Assembly (NCBI RefSeq): GCF_029227915.1
Contig: NC_079888.1
Span: 17,586,001-17,650,000, forward strand
Length of the DNA stretch: 64,000 nucleotides
Source of the DNA: Hydractinia symbiolongicarpus
Taxonomy: Eukaryota; Cnidaria; Hydrozoa; Anthoathecata; Hydractiniidae
Direction: 5' to 3'
The translations under genes were made by a program, and so were the position numbers. The notes below the pieces were generated by a model, which saw only the letters and a program-made list of their open reading frames with translations, did not search any database and was not told where the DNA came from. Shown in pieces: positions 1 to 13,400 of the stretch; within the stretch, counting starts at the first letter, position 1; each line of letters opens with the position of its first letter.

Positions 1-417
1 CATATGGTGTGTTGCGACATGGTCAGACTAAACGCAAATGAAACACGTGGTTTGATTAATCTCTCTTCATAATGAGTTAGTTGTATCTCCTATGGTCTTT
101 CTTATCTCGTTTTCAGCTCTTGTTTCTTTCTTATTCCAGGTTTCTTGAAAGAATAAGAAACACGATGTTTTTTTAAAATCAAAGGAGAGATTATAGTTAA
201 ACTGTTAATGCGTGAGATATTGAGAAAATTGAAAAATTAAATTTATCGTTTAACTGAAAAGCATTTAAAAGATATGCAACAAGGGTATGATTGTGTAAAA
301 TTTCAGAAAATCTCATTAACGTAAACAAACACTCAGGTTGAACGTAAGAGAATTTTTTTTATAATAATTCTTTTTACTCATGTCGGAAAAAAGAAATAAT
401 ATAAGGAAGTATGTATT

Positions 418-3400
418 TTAAGACAGCTTCATGCTGTTCACGTGTTCGCTTATTTGCAGGAGTTCACTCAAACCTGTGCACACAACATTCATCTCGTCAT
501 TTAGTTTAGATGACGTCATTCCAATTTTTGACGGAGAAACGACGTGTTGAGATTCAACAACTTGAGCATTAGGCTTTACGTTTTTTTCAGAAACGACGTC
601 GTCAATGTCATCTGAATCTGTGGTTGTGTCAGAAGTACCTTCGTCGGAATTGCTACTTTCGTCGTCGGAAGAATCGCTACTACTGTCGGTATCGCTACCA
701 GAACTCATTGCCGCGTGTTTTGAATCATACATCGAACTTGCTTTTTCTTCGATGACAAGTAGATTAAAGTTCATGCTGCTTCTCTCGATGTCTATGCAAC
801 GAAGTTTATTAGCAAGTGAAAGTATTTTTTTGTCTTTTACTTTTTGAATCCACACACAGAGATCAGAAATGTAGAGCTCGTTCAGAATATATTTATTTTC
901 ATCAGCTTGGAATAACGAGTGGATGTCTAACAATGATTTTATCAACCAACGTTTTCCTAAAAAAGGAAAACACAATATTAATGAAGAAATATATCCATCA
1001 TTTTCAACGAAAATCCACGGCATTCACCCGTGGCTATATGCAACAACCTGGACAAACAGCGAGTAACTTAATATAAATCGTTAGTCCGTGGAATATCTAA
1101 AACCAAAGTCAGTAAAAATATAACTGTAGCTTGAAGTTTTTACGCAGGCGACGGCTATTACTATGGGTAGATGTATAGGGATTAACTGAGCTTCTGTTTA
1201 AGCTTAAACAAAATATATACTTTGATATTTTACCCGGAAAGAGGTATAGGTAACCCCAATCAAGTTGCGCCTTAGTAAAAATCAGAAAAAAATGTTTAAG
1301 ATATATACTTGGCTAAAGATATTCACCTTAAAAAAGAATATAAAATTTCACTATCCTTAACATAGAAAGAACAGACAATAAAAATTTAAAGAAGCAAATA
1401 TAAAATTCAACAACTTCTTAAAATAACCTCGCCATCGCTATCCTTCTTCCACATCGGCAAAGATGATATTTTTGTTTAAGGCTGAATAAGTCGGTTTCGA
1501 AGAGAAACAAATGCGTGACTACAAAGCGGCTTTTCGCTTACAAATTCCCTCCGCGTTTTTTGAGTTTTTGCTATCATTGTGAATTGTGCACCGGTGAACA
1601 GACCACGGATATTGACAACATAGAGAAACGCCCTTTGAAAATAAGAAACGTACTAAGCCCTTTGACATAAATATTACTTTAATTGGAGAAACTTTCGCGA
1701 GAAGACCTTTCGCGAATTCGCGATTTTTCGCCATTTTCGCGAAGGTTTATCTGGCGAAAATGTGCGTGTTTCTTCATTCGCGAAACTTTAACTCGCAAAA
1801 GTTTCCGAATTTCTTTATTCGCGAAAGTTTATCCAGTAAGCTATTTTATCATTTTTCACCAAAAACGCACAAAATACTTATAAATATTATTTCAAGAAAG
1901 AAAATTTATACCATTTTCAATACACCTTTCCCGAGACTTATTCTTTTGATGTGCCGCAACTTTTTCTGTTGAGTTTATTAAAAACGGACAACAAATTTGA
2001 ATTCCTTATCAAAAATGTCATAAACAAAGAAAATTTCGAAACAATGCAGCAAGTAAACAACCTGCTATTCTAATTTAAAGATTTGTGGCATGTCCAACCT
2101 CTTTTTGAAAACGAGGTGGGACAGGGTAACTTAAGCATTAAGAAGACTTTAACTGTGATATATATCTCCTCAAAATAACACTTTCTGTTGGCGTATCAAG
2201 TTAAACTTTTACACATAAATTAAACAAACTATGCTGAATTCAAATATGGTATTCATATTTTACGAGTTTAAAAAAAGTATGACTCATGGTCTCGGGAATG
2301 GTGTATTATGCTAAGAAGTTTTTTCTAACTGAAAAATTCTTGTTCGCGAAACTTTATCTCGCAGTTAATCTCACGAAATTTTCCGAATTTCTTCATTCGC
2401 GAAAGTTTCTCCAATAAAGTAACTTGATTTATAAGTGCGGTAAAAATGAACAATCAAAACAACATTTGTAGTAACACAGTGAAACACAGATGCTTGTAAT
2501 TTTGGGGAAAATTATTTTATCTTGTATGCATTTAATAGAACAAAATAATTACCTAATAAGAATATAGTCTGTACGTCATTCAGTACTGCTTGTATCAGAC
2601 GCCAATGTCGATATAATGGGTAACACAAACAGCGCCTCATATTAGTCACCAGAACATCCTGAAGACTTCTAAATGACTAAAAAATAACAATTTGTGTATT
2701 GACAAATATATCTCATATAGTTGGCCGATCACATCTGCAGCTGTCGAAACGTAGTCCTTGAATAAACTTGCATGAAAAAAATCTACACGTAACTTCCGCT
2801 AAAACTTTTTCGGAATGAAATTTCTGCGAAAATATTCAACACTGATCATTCGCGAAATTTTACAAAATCAACCTTCGGCAAATTTTTTATTAATCCTTTT
2901 ATAGTGAAAAATTATTTAACTGAAGTCCATTAGCCAGAAAAACACAACAAAGGTACCCAGATTGAATCAACCTCGCCCCCAGGGCATCGCGCTCATGCAA
3001 CTCAAGGTCTCTATCTCACAACCAAAACCACAATGTTTATTGTAACCACAGTGGGGAAAAGCAATTTAATTGAACCCGCCGGTGGAACGCATAACTTAGC
3101 GGCGTGACTCCACCCAATTACAGCCCAGAACCAAGAGGCCTACACCATGGTCAAGTTCGCATCGCCGTCCAGATGTCAGAAAAGATACAAGATGACATAG
3201 GGGCGAGGTTGCTAAAAACTTCATAAAAAAAAACAATTTTGAAGCTATGATGACTTTAATACATACATCACACCAACACAACGTTGAACTGATTTTTGAA
3301 ATTGTCCAAGCTGATTCGCTCTGTAAGAAATATAGAAGCAAATGGTTGTTGACAATAAAAGCAATAAACGAAAAAAAATAAAAAAATAAACAAAAAAACA

Positions 3401-4154
3401 ATGAAAAAAGGAAAAAAGGTGGTAAAAGAGTTAACAATAGATAGAAAGACATTCAAGCAGTTCCATCTGTTCTTGGATCTCCGTCTACATATTCACAATT
3501 TTATTATCAGCAGAACTCATTTCACTCAAAAATTTGACAACTTTCTTTGTGTAAATTGAACTTCGTACCGTATGTTCACCTTCTGTCGTTCTGTAATCAT
3601 ACGCATGCGCGAAGATGATATCAACCAGTCCTAACAACACTTGATGTTCTTCTTCTCTGGACAGCAAATGTAAGAAATACGTCAAGGATATACCAAAGTA
3701 AAAAAGGATAAACACCAAAAAAAAGAATTCTCTCCCCTCCTCGCTTAACTTAACGTTTTTTTTTTTGCGATTGTGGGCTAGCTTACACTTCGATTTTTAC
3801 AACATCTCGACAAACAGAATAAATATTTTCTTCATAAAATCACCTTATTTCGTCCATCGGGACAGGATATTAATGCATACGTAATCATTCATTTGCGAGT
3901 TACAATTAAACGTGCGCATGCTTATTAAAAACAGGGCGAATATTCACACATTCTAAAAATCAATTGGTGAAACGAGAATCACGTGATCTCTTACTGTGAA
4001 GTTAAAGATATGCATGAATATTTTTTATGCCAAAACTATCTTAGAACAAGAGCGTTTGACCAACTTCAAACAAGAGTATTTTAGAAGTTGTATTTCTTTC
4101 ATAAAAATATAAGAAATATTCAGACAACGTACCTATATTGTAATGCCCGTATAC

Positions 4155-4220
<66 letters not shown>

Positions 4221-4347
4221 GTCTGTCTGTCTGTCTGTGTCTGTCTGTGTCTGTCTGTGTCTGTCTGTCTGTGTCTGTCTGTCTGTGTCTGTCTGTGTCT
4301 GTCTGTCTGTCTGTGTCTGTCTGTCTGTGTCTGTCTGTGTCTGTCTG

Positions 4348-4420
<73 letters not shown>

Positions 4421-4423
4421 GCC

Positions 4424-4499
<76 letters not shown>

Positions 4500-7400
4500 C
4501 GTCTGTCACGTAAAAAAATGGTAGCATAGCTGCGCAATAGCGAGAAGCACGCAATGCGGTATAAAAAGGACGGGCGAACCCGTGGATGTTCCACGGGCTA
4601 ACGACTACTCTATATTATAATACCCGTATACGTCTTTCCGTCCGTCCGTCTGTCTGTCACGCAAAATGGTAGCTTAGCAGCGCAGGTAGAGAGACGCACA
4701 CAATGCGGTATAAAAAGGACGGGTGAACCAGTGGATTTTTCCACGGGCTAACGACTAGTTTATAAAATTCACGCAATATAATATTGAAAAGATATATTCC
4801 TTATTAGGTAACTGTAAGAGCTTGTCTTTCTCTTCATCTGTGAAAATTACTAAGCAAAAATAAATAAAAATAAACAAAATTTATGAGTTCTTTTTTTAGC
4901 ATTTAATTTTTACAAACCAGTGCTGTCGCACAATTATTATTCGCATACCCAGGCTTGCGCACAATTAATTTTCGCGTACTCCTAACAAGAAATACTTAAA
5001 AAAGCTGTATGTTCTTTCAATTTTCTTTAAGTGAATTATTTTGCTGACTGGCATCATCTTTGTATTATAACCACTGTGAATTTTGTTATTATTGGTGAAT
5101 TTTGTTATTATTGGTGATTTTTTTTAATTTTTAAATTAATTTTGTGTGGAAAAATTTTAAATCTCCTTATTAATTTTTTTACGCACCTTCTCAAAACAAA
5201 TATTTTGCTCAAGCCAAATTTTCACGCAGCCAAATAGGCCATAAATTAGTTGTGTCCAAAAATTTCATAAGCAAAGGTTGCTGTCCTTAAGATTGACTGA
5301 TTTTATGTTTTTGTGTCATACCGACCTTTAGTTTCTTCCGGAAACAGAGACGTCTTTCCTCTAAAAAGGAGAAGAAAAAAAAACGCTTGCTTTTATATCG
5401 CTGTAACTTGCCAGTTATAGGAAAAAATATAAAAAGCGAATATAACGTAGATAAAGAGTTACTTTGGTGTAATGATTTCACTCGTTTCAGGATATGACGA
5501 ATTCTAAAAAGAAGTACCAACAGTTACCAACAGTTAAAGAATTAACAAACAACAATTACAGTCAACTTGTTGTTACTCCAACACTGAGAAACTTTCACTT
5601 TCATGTAGTAGCTCTTCTTGAATATAAGCCGAACTTTTTACTTTTAAAATAAGAAACACGCATTAGGGGTTTAGCCTGGATGTTCATAATCTCATCCACC
5701 AGTAACGAAACATCGTGTTTTTTTTAAAAAAAGGGTATTTTTCCATATAATCAGACAAAATGAAGTAAATAGATTAATAAATATTTGATATATATTATCT
5801 CAAACAACTCTTTTTGCTCTCTCAAACCTTCTTCCGTATTGCAGTTTCGAACGAAATTTACCCCTTAACTTGAACAACAAGAATCTGCTGTGTGTTTCAC
5901 ACGAGGTTCACCAATTATGGTATTTTAATACTGACGATAACAAATTTCTTAATCTGCTGAGAAATAAAGCATTTCATCACCCTTAACAACACTGACAGGA
6001 AGGACAGTCACTAATTCTGAGAGCTGATAAGGAAGGTGATAAGATGAGAATAAACTTTCATCGGATAATTAGTTAGTTGTAAATGAATCAATACAAAAAT
6101 GTGTCCTGACTATTAAAATACGTGCAGTGTTTTTACCCAGTCTTATGTTTTGGATAAGAAAGCGCATATGGTTAGTTCAGAATACATACAATACATTTGT
6201 CCTGATTACTGCAGGATGTTTACTGGCCTTTTTAATAGGAAACGTGAAAATGGAAGCAAGCCACAAATCTGCTCCACCGTACCAAGACATCAATATTTCA
6301 CGCTTTGACAATACCGCCTCTTATAGTGGACAATTAAAAAGTTTCAACAACATACTTTGTAAGCATCGATTATCCTCTTATACTCTAAATCCCAAGGAGT
6401 CTGGTACCTAATAAGTTCTTGAATATATTCGTCGTCTAAATAATCTGCCCTGAAAATAAAAATTATGTATAATAACTAGAGTAACAGGCTATAACTTTCG
6501 TTCGAAAATGGTTACTCTAATATAAAAAATATAAAAACACAGAAAAAACTATAAAATTTAAATAAAAATCCTTTCTTTTTTATCTTCTTTTTCTAAAATG
6601 ACAGATAACAACTTATCTCTACTATATATATATAGATTTTAAGTATATATGTGTTAATGATTGCAGGAGAACCGTTTAAATAAAAATGCTATACGCTCTC
6701 TACCGTACTTACTTTTCACTCATAGTTACCTCACTTAACAAGGAAATAGGCTTCGCTGTGCTCCACAAAAAGTATTTTTGTTCGAAACACAATTAATTTT
6801 TTTCCGACATTTCACACATGTGACACTAGGTTTTAAAAAATATTTTATGGAAAGCTTAACTTACTGGTAGTGTTCCACATCGAATTTTTCGTTTTCTGCA
6901 TGCTGACGTTGCATTTTTCTTTCTTGTGGTGACGTATTCTCAGGATCAGGTAAATCAATCACATCGAAAAGCTCATCCTAAGAATAAAAAAAAAACATGA
7001 AGGTTTTCCAAACTGTCTTAAAGATGCGTCACAAAGTTGTTCCTTTTTTTAACCAAAACGAAACTAAAAATATTAAAATACCAAACATTCAACTTTACAC
7101 AATCTATTTTGAAAAATTTTCAGGGAAATCTGTAAACCCTATTTTTTGCACAACTTGGTCAATTTTGTCAAACGTACCAAGAATACTGACTCTGGTCTTA
7201 CAAGTTGATTTAGGCCTTCTTATGACTTTCGTTTCTAAGGGATGACACACAAATATAAAAGTGTACACTAAAAATTAATCTGGCTTTTGACGGAGCAGGT
7301 TAATCCTGTCACATTTAAATAAATTGTATATTTCATGACTGAAGACATTAACTTGACTTCGTAGTAGCAAAATATATGAAAAATGGTGGCACAAGAGCGT

Positions 7401-10400
7401 TTGGTTAAGTACATGTAATTTCAAGCGCTGAAAATTCCTAATTTTTGTATTTTGTAGTTTAGTAACACATCGGATAAAAGTCAGCACACACTTCTTTATT
7501 TGTAAGTCACCGAAGAAATTACCGCTTTTAATATATCCTGCCACTATTGCTCATCACAGTAGTACAGTCAATAGATTATTTTATGTGCCATACACCTAAA
7601 CCTTATAATAATAGACCATAAGATCCGTCATTTAAATTTGAATGGCACCAGCCATGACCCGTCGACATAAGAAATTTATTTAGATAAATTTGTTTACCCG
7701 TTACCTATTTTGTGTGGAGCTGATCAAGAAAATGTATGAGATTGTGTGCTTTTGACAAACAGTTGCCTTGAAATTGGTTCCCAGTTACACAAACGGTAAA
7801 AAAACTGTATCACCACCCCGTTTCCAAATTATTTGACCTTAAAGTTACACCCTCATTGTGATGTTTTCATAAATTTAAACTAAGTTATTGAAGTTGACTT
7901 AATGCTATTGACGTTACACTATAACGTCTCTAAAACGTTTCTAACTACTTATTATTAATACTAATAGTATTATCTTTTTAATAATTACCGTATTTTGTCT
8001 GTGTGTCCGCAAAAACCGCGTCCCGTAACGAAAACACGAAATTTTTAAAATGCGCACCAATACTAAATAAGATATAATTTGTCCACTCTGTTGCGACGGG
8101 TAAATTCCAAGGACGGCCGACCTGTGGATTTTTTCACGGGCTAACGACTTCTCTTTAATAATAGCCGTGGTATGTCTGTGTTCCGCGAAAGCGGCGTCCC
8201 GTAACGGAAACACAAAATTTTTAAAATGCGCACGAATAGCAAATGCGATACATTTTTATCCACTTTGTTGCGACGGGTAAATATAATGGACGGGCGAACC
8301 CGTGGATTTTTTCACGGGCAACGACTAGTAGTATTATAATAATACTAATAGTACTTATCCACTATGCACATTACAACCATAAAAAGCTGATTGATATAAC
8401 ACCCAAATCTGGTTTTATTTACCTAAAAAAGCATGCTTTTGTGCTTACCTACACAATGTGGTGTTGAACAGCTGACACTAGGTAAATGCGAGAGTTTGGG
8501 TCTGAACTTTTCAAGATTACAGGTGTAAAGCTGGTGTTCAATTTAATTCGAAGTAATTATGCGTATGAAGGATGACATTACCTTTAATCGAGCAAAAACA
8601 CCTGTAGTTTGACTTGCAAAACCATAAGAGTATCCTTCCAGAGGCTGCAAAAAAGAAACTTAAAGTCATACTTCATCTCTGCGTCAAAAGACAGAGCAAT
8701 TTCGTAATACAGGCAAAAGTCGCCATAAGGGAATAATTGTTAACCAGTGCAACGGTATAACTCAACATATTTGAAATCTAGATGTTTTTACCGCTCTTAA
8801 AGTTTCTTCACCTTAGAAACATGGAAATCAAAAACACTTGAAGAACATCTAAAACACATTGCCGTCATGACACTGCAGTTTACCACAGTAAAAAGGAAAT
8901 AAAATGTCACATAGAACAAAACTTATACTAACATCCTAGGGAGAAAAGCAAAGTAGTGGAAATTTTAAAGAAAATTACTTCATATTTACCTACCATTTGG
9001 GTATGTTAGAGGAAAAATGAAAATGTCTGCCATGCACTCTGGCTGGACTAAACCCAAATATACTTGTCGATTTTCACAATAACATTACAGGGCAAGCCAA
9101 GATCATTCCAGGTATCATTAACACCCCATTTTAGCATCCTTATAAGAATTTCATTGCAGTTGACAAACCTTAGGTTGATATACTTCCTGCTCTACTTCCC
9201 AGCACATATCATCATCTTCGTCTTCTTCACCTTCCTCTTTTTCTTCTTGATGTGTTTTGTTGTCATCCAAACATTCTACATAGGAGTAGATTTGTACAAC
9301 ATGATGTAGAATACACAATGTTTACAAGATAATTCCTCGAAATTTCCTGACACTTTCATGAAACACATTGTCCAGAGGCTCCAAATATCTCGATAATTAT
9401 GTATTTTTATTAATGTGTAGAAAATCCTTTCAGCTTTATTAACGACTTTAGTTAACAATTTACAATTTTCATATATTCCATTAATTACAGGTTTATTATT
9501 AGTTTTATCTATGCAAAATAAAAAATAAAAAATAGCAGCAAGGATGACCAGTTCTAAAGTAAAAATTTTCCCCTCAACCCTGAGTACTTTAAAACTATAA
9601 TAATAATAATAATGATAATGAGAATGATAATAATAATAATAATAATAATGACAATGACAATGACAATGACAATGACAATGACAATGACAATGACAATGAC
9701 AATGACAATGACAATGACAATGACAATGATAATAATAATAATAATAATAATAATGGGAAATAACGGAATAAGTAAGACACAATAAGCAAGATCGGTTTGA
9801 GTTGATTAAGATGCAAAACTAATTTAAACAATCTCACATCCCAATGTTGTTAAAAATGTTTTAAAAAATGTCTTGGCATTACCTTCTTTTCCACTTGGTG
9901 TGTCATCAGTACAGACGACCTCGATTAAAGGCTTTGTCACATGCTTTTTCTTAGGTGCCAGCAAAGTCGTTAACATATCCAAATTTGGAAATTCTTCTCC
10001 AATGTTTTTCTTTGGAATGTGAATAGTGAAAACACCTTAAAAGAAGTCAAATTTTACCTTAGCTGGCATACAATCTATTAGTGCTTGTTAGAACTGATTC
10101 CTAAAAACAAACACTTGTCCATAATATAAGCTGTATTCAGTCTGTCTGTTCGAAATACAGCTTTATTTCGGATCCCAAACAGAAATAATTTAATCACTTT
10201 AATGTTAATAGGTACAGGAATCCACGAAATAGTGATTCAAATACTAGTCTATATTATAATACCAGCTGTCTATATGTGAGCTAAAGATGGCAGCTGTTTG
10301 TAGAGACAAGGGATTTATTTGGATTTTTCCAGGTTGTAACGCCAAGTTAAATACATGATTTTTAAAAACATTATGAAGACATTTTTTCTTCATTATCCTG

Positions 10401-13400
10401 AGTGCGTGACTCAATGAGACAGTGTTGTATTTCTGTTCATTTGACACAATTGAGAAAAATTCAGTGAAGAAAAAAATGTTACCTTAAAAATTAAAACACG
10501 TTGGTTTAAATAAAAAAAGAATGATGAGTCGCCTAGGAGTTGTGTTCTTCTTTAAAGAAGAATATTATTGATTAACTAGCCCAATTCCTGTGGAAGAATC
10601 CACTAAATCTCTCATTGAATACATGTCAGGGATACCAAACTAAAGCATAAACAGCATGGTAATTTGAATTTTTAAAACTTACAACCCAACCTCGGCTCTT
10701 TGTCTCTTTTTATAAAGAGATGGAAAAAAGAGATAAAAGCCCTGGGATCGAGGTTGCTCAGTCTGCATTACTTTATATTTATACCCATTAAAACCAAAAC
10801 GTTTGAAAATATAAGCAGGTGTAACAAAACATAAAATCTCTATAATAATACCCGTCGTCTGTCTGTCTCTGCGCGGACCCCCCACTGAGTTAGAAAATGA
10901 TGTTACGGAAACACGAATATCAAATGTGATATATTTTTATCCACTTTGTTGCAACGGGTAAATATAAAGGACGGGCGAACCCGTGGATTTTTCCACGGGC
11001 AACCGACTTCTCTTTAATAATAGCCGTATTTTGTCTGTCTCTGCGCATACCCCCCGCTGAGTTAGAAAATCGTGCTACGGAAACACGAATATCAAATGCG
11101 ATATATTTTTGTCCAGTTTGTTGCGACAGGTAAATATAAATGAAGGGCGAACCCGTGGATTTTTTTACGGGCAACGACTAGTATAAACATAAAAATGCAA
11201 AATGCATAATGTCCAACAAACCAAAGGCATCTAACAACCGTTCTTAAAAAGCGTAATCTACTAAAATTTAAACTTGCTTTGCCATGCCAGAAGTATACCA
11301 GGAAAGTATATCAGACATTTAAAAAATCCAACATATTTTGCCAAGTTTTACTAAAAAAGTTATTATAAAATTTCCACACTGTACAGTTTGTAACATGTCA
11401 TACCAAAATCAGATAATCAGTCTATTAGCAACCCTGTCAAAGTTTTACACAAAATATAAGAAATTAACATTATCTGAATTCCTGTGAAAGAATCCATTGA
11501 ATCTCTCATTAAAGCGATGTAAGGGATACCAAACAAAACCATACAACACAGTTATTTGAATTTTTAAAACTAACGGGATGGCAAAAAGAGAAAAAAGCCC
11601 TAGGATTGAGGTTGCTCACAATCTGCATTATTTTATGTGTATAACTGCTGAAACAAAACGTCTAAAAATATAAGCACTTGCACCAAAAAAAAATTATAAA
11701 ATAAAAATAAAAAATGTCTAAAAAAATCGAAGGGGTCTAACAGCCGTTTATAAAAAGTGAAATACGCTAAAACTATATACTTGCTTTGCCATTCGAGAAT
11801 TCAAAATATGATAAATTAATAATTAAATACACATAAAATAGAAATATACCTATCTACCGAAATATTTTAATTCAAAATATTAAAAGAACAAACCGAAACT
11901 TATAGTTAAGAAAATCACGCATAAAATCAAAGAAGATAACAATGCAGCGTTTCTGAATTTAAGAATCGAATATATTTCAAACAATTGATTTACGTTTGTT
12001 TTCATTTTGTTATGTTTGCAATAAAACGTCAACACTGAATCACCCACTTCGTAGCGTTAAACACAGTAATAACGGAAAAATTACTTTTTACAGTTTAAAT
12101 AAGTTCTTCTCTGGGATATACACGCTGTCTTTTATAAGAATAGTGTTTTTTTTTCGTTTCAGTGTCAATGTTCTTAACTTTTTTGACAAATACTATCCTC
12201 ATTATTCTCAACATGTTCTTAGAATGACTATGGCCTAAAAATATATAATGCCTTAATAAAATAAATCCTGCTATAAGTTACTATAGCTGATGGAAAATTG
12301 TGTTCCATAACAGCCCACTGCTTTGGATAGAAAAAAAGTTCACTTTGTTAAACAATAAAAAATTAAACTACTAATCAGTGAATTTTTAAAACTTACAACC
12401 CAACCTCGGCTTTTTACTACAAACTTTATATTTAAGGAAAATTTAGCTCCGAGAGCAAACGGCTAGACACTTACAACCTAACCTCGGCTTTTTATAACAA
12501 ACTTTTTATTTCAGGAAAATTTAGCTCTGAGAGAAACGGCTAAAAAATCATTACTCACCTAAATTAATTTCTCAACCAGATAATCTAAACAACACACCTT
12601 TTCTTTTGCTTTCTTAGTAGGCCGCGTTCTAGCGTTCTCTGGATAAAAGTCCAATCAGTTTTTTACTCTGATTACTAAACTTCGCATCATCACAAAGAAA
12701 ACAAATTGAAAATGCATAAAATGTCTGATACAGTTCCAATCAGTTCTCTTTGTGACGTTATATCAGGTCTATTTTTTTCAACAAAATATCTGGCTACAAG
12801 TACCACAAATCCCATCATTTTCAGAAATTTTTCATTTTTTCAGTCTTTTGTGGTACTTGTATCTGAATTTCTTTGCCTTCTTCCAGAAGGAAGGTAAACG
12901 TAGTAGTGATGGTACTCATAGCTAAACTAAGCTGAATCTCCAGTGTAAACCTTCATGCTCCGACTACCAACTTTCAGCCATTTTATTCTGATAAAACGCG
13001 GCAATCGTAGTAATTTATTCGCAAAAAGTTACCATAATTAAAATAATTATTGCATAATTTATGCTTGTGTTGTAACATAATTAGTATGTAATATAAACTT
13101 CATCAATTTCTTTGAATACCAACGAAAGCGAAAGTTTTTTCGTGTGTAACTCGGCCATGTTTGTTTACAAACTAATGTTTCGGATAATTTATGCAAATAA
13201 CGAAATAATTATTTTGTGGTCAGATATCAGTTCTTTTTTTCAGCCCTGATAAGTGTCGTTGGTAGGTGTGGTATTTGTCACTGTTTCCTAAGTTGAAAAA
13301 AATGGACCCATCATCGTACGTTTTTCTTCTATATATAACAAATATTTCTGACAACAACATAAATATTTTTATACTCGTTCGACAACAAAAGCCACTCTAT

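Larger units (their letters stand above)
3670..4795 (-). other. U12-type AT-AC intron of SHQ1
   Basis: On the minus strand the exon ends ...AAT AAG GAA T and the intron begins ATATCTTTT, one base from the minor-spliceosome AT-AC donor consensus ATATCCTTT. The 3' end reads TCCTTGAC followed by about 11 nt to a terminal AC. This matches the U12 branch-site motif and its usual spacing. Splicing there gives [14 protein letters not shown], which aligns with the conserved SHQ1 core. The nearby AG (TGTCCAG) would drop conserved residues and break the phase. A Helitron dimer with an expanded CTGT repeat fills about half of the intron. Confidence 0.82.

Noticed and set aside
4088-4594. Long open frames on both strands with Cys/Leu/Ser/Val or Thr/Asp/Arg/Gln repeats
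   Set aside because: They are translations of the (CTGT)n microsatellite inside a Helitron. All frames are open because 4-bp repeats without stops read through.
5326-5360. Alternative reading of SHQ1 exon 9 giving [11 protein letters not shown]
   Set aside because: It looks protein-like, but its phase fits neither the preceding nor the following exon. The 37-nt version 5322-5358 joins both in phase and matches the family's spacing.
9276-9837. Minus-strand frames rich in His/Cys/Tyr or Ser/Leu
   Set aside because: These are translations of the (AAT)n/(TGACAA)n repeat in an SHQ1 intron.
12796-12862. Inverted repeat ACAAGTACCACAAA / TTTGTGGTACTTGT
   Set aside because: A short 14-bp hairpin in an SHQ1 intron with no terminal or target features, and not enough to call an element.
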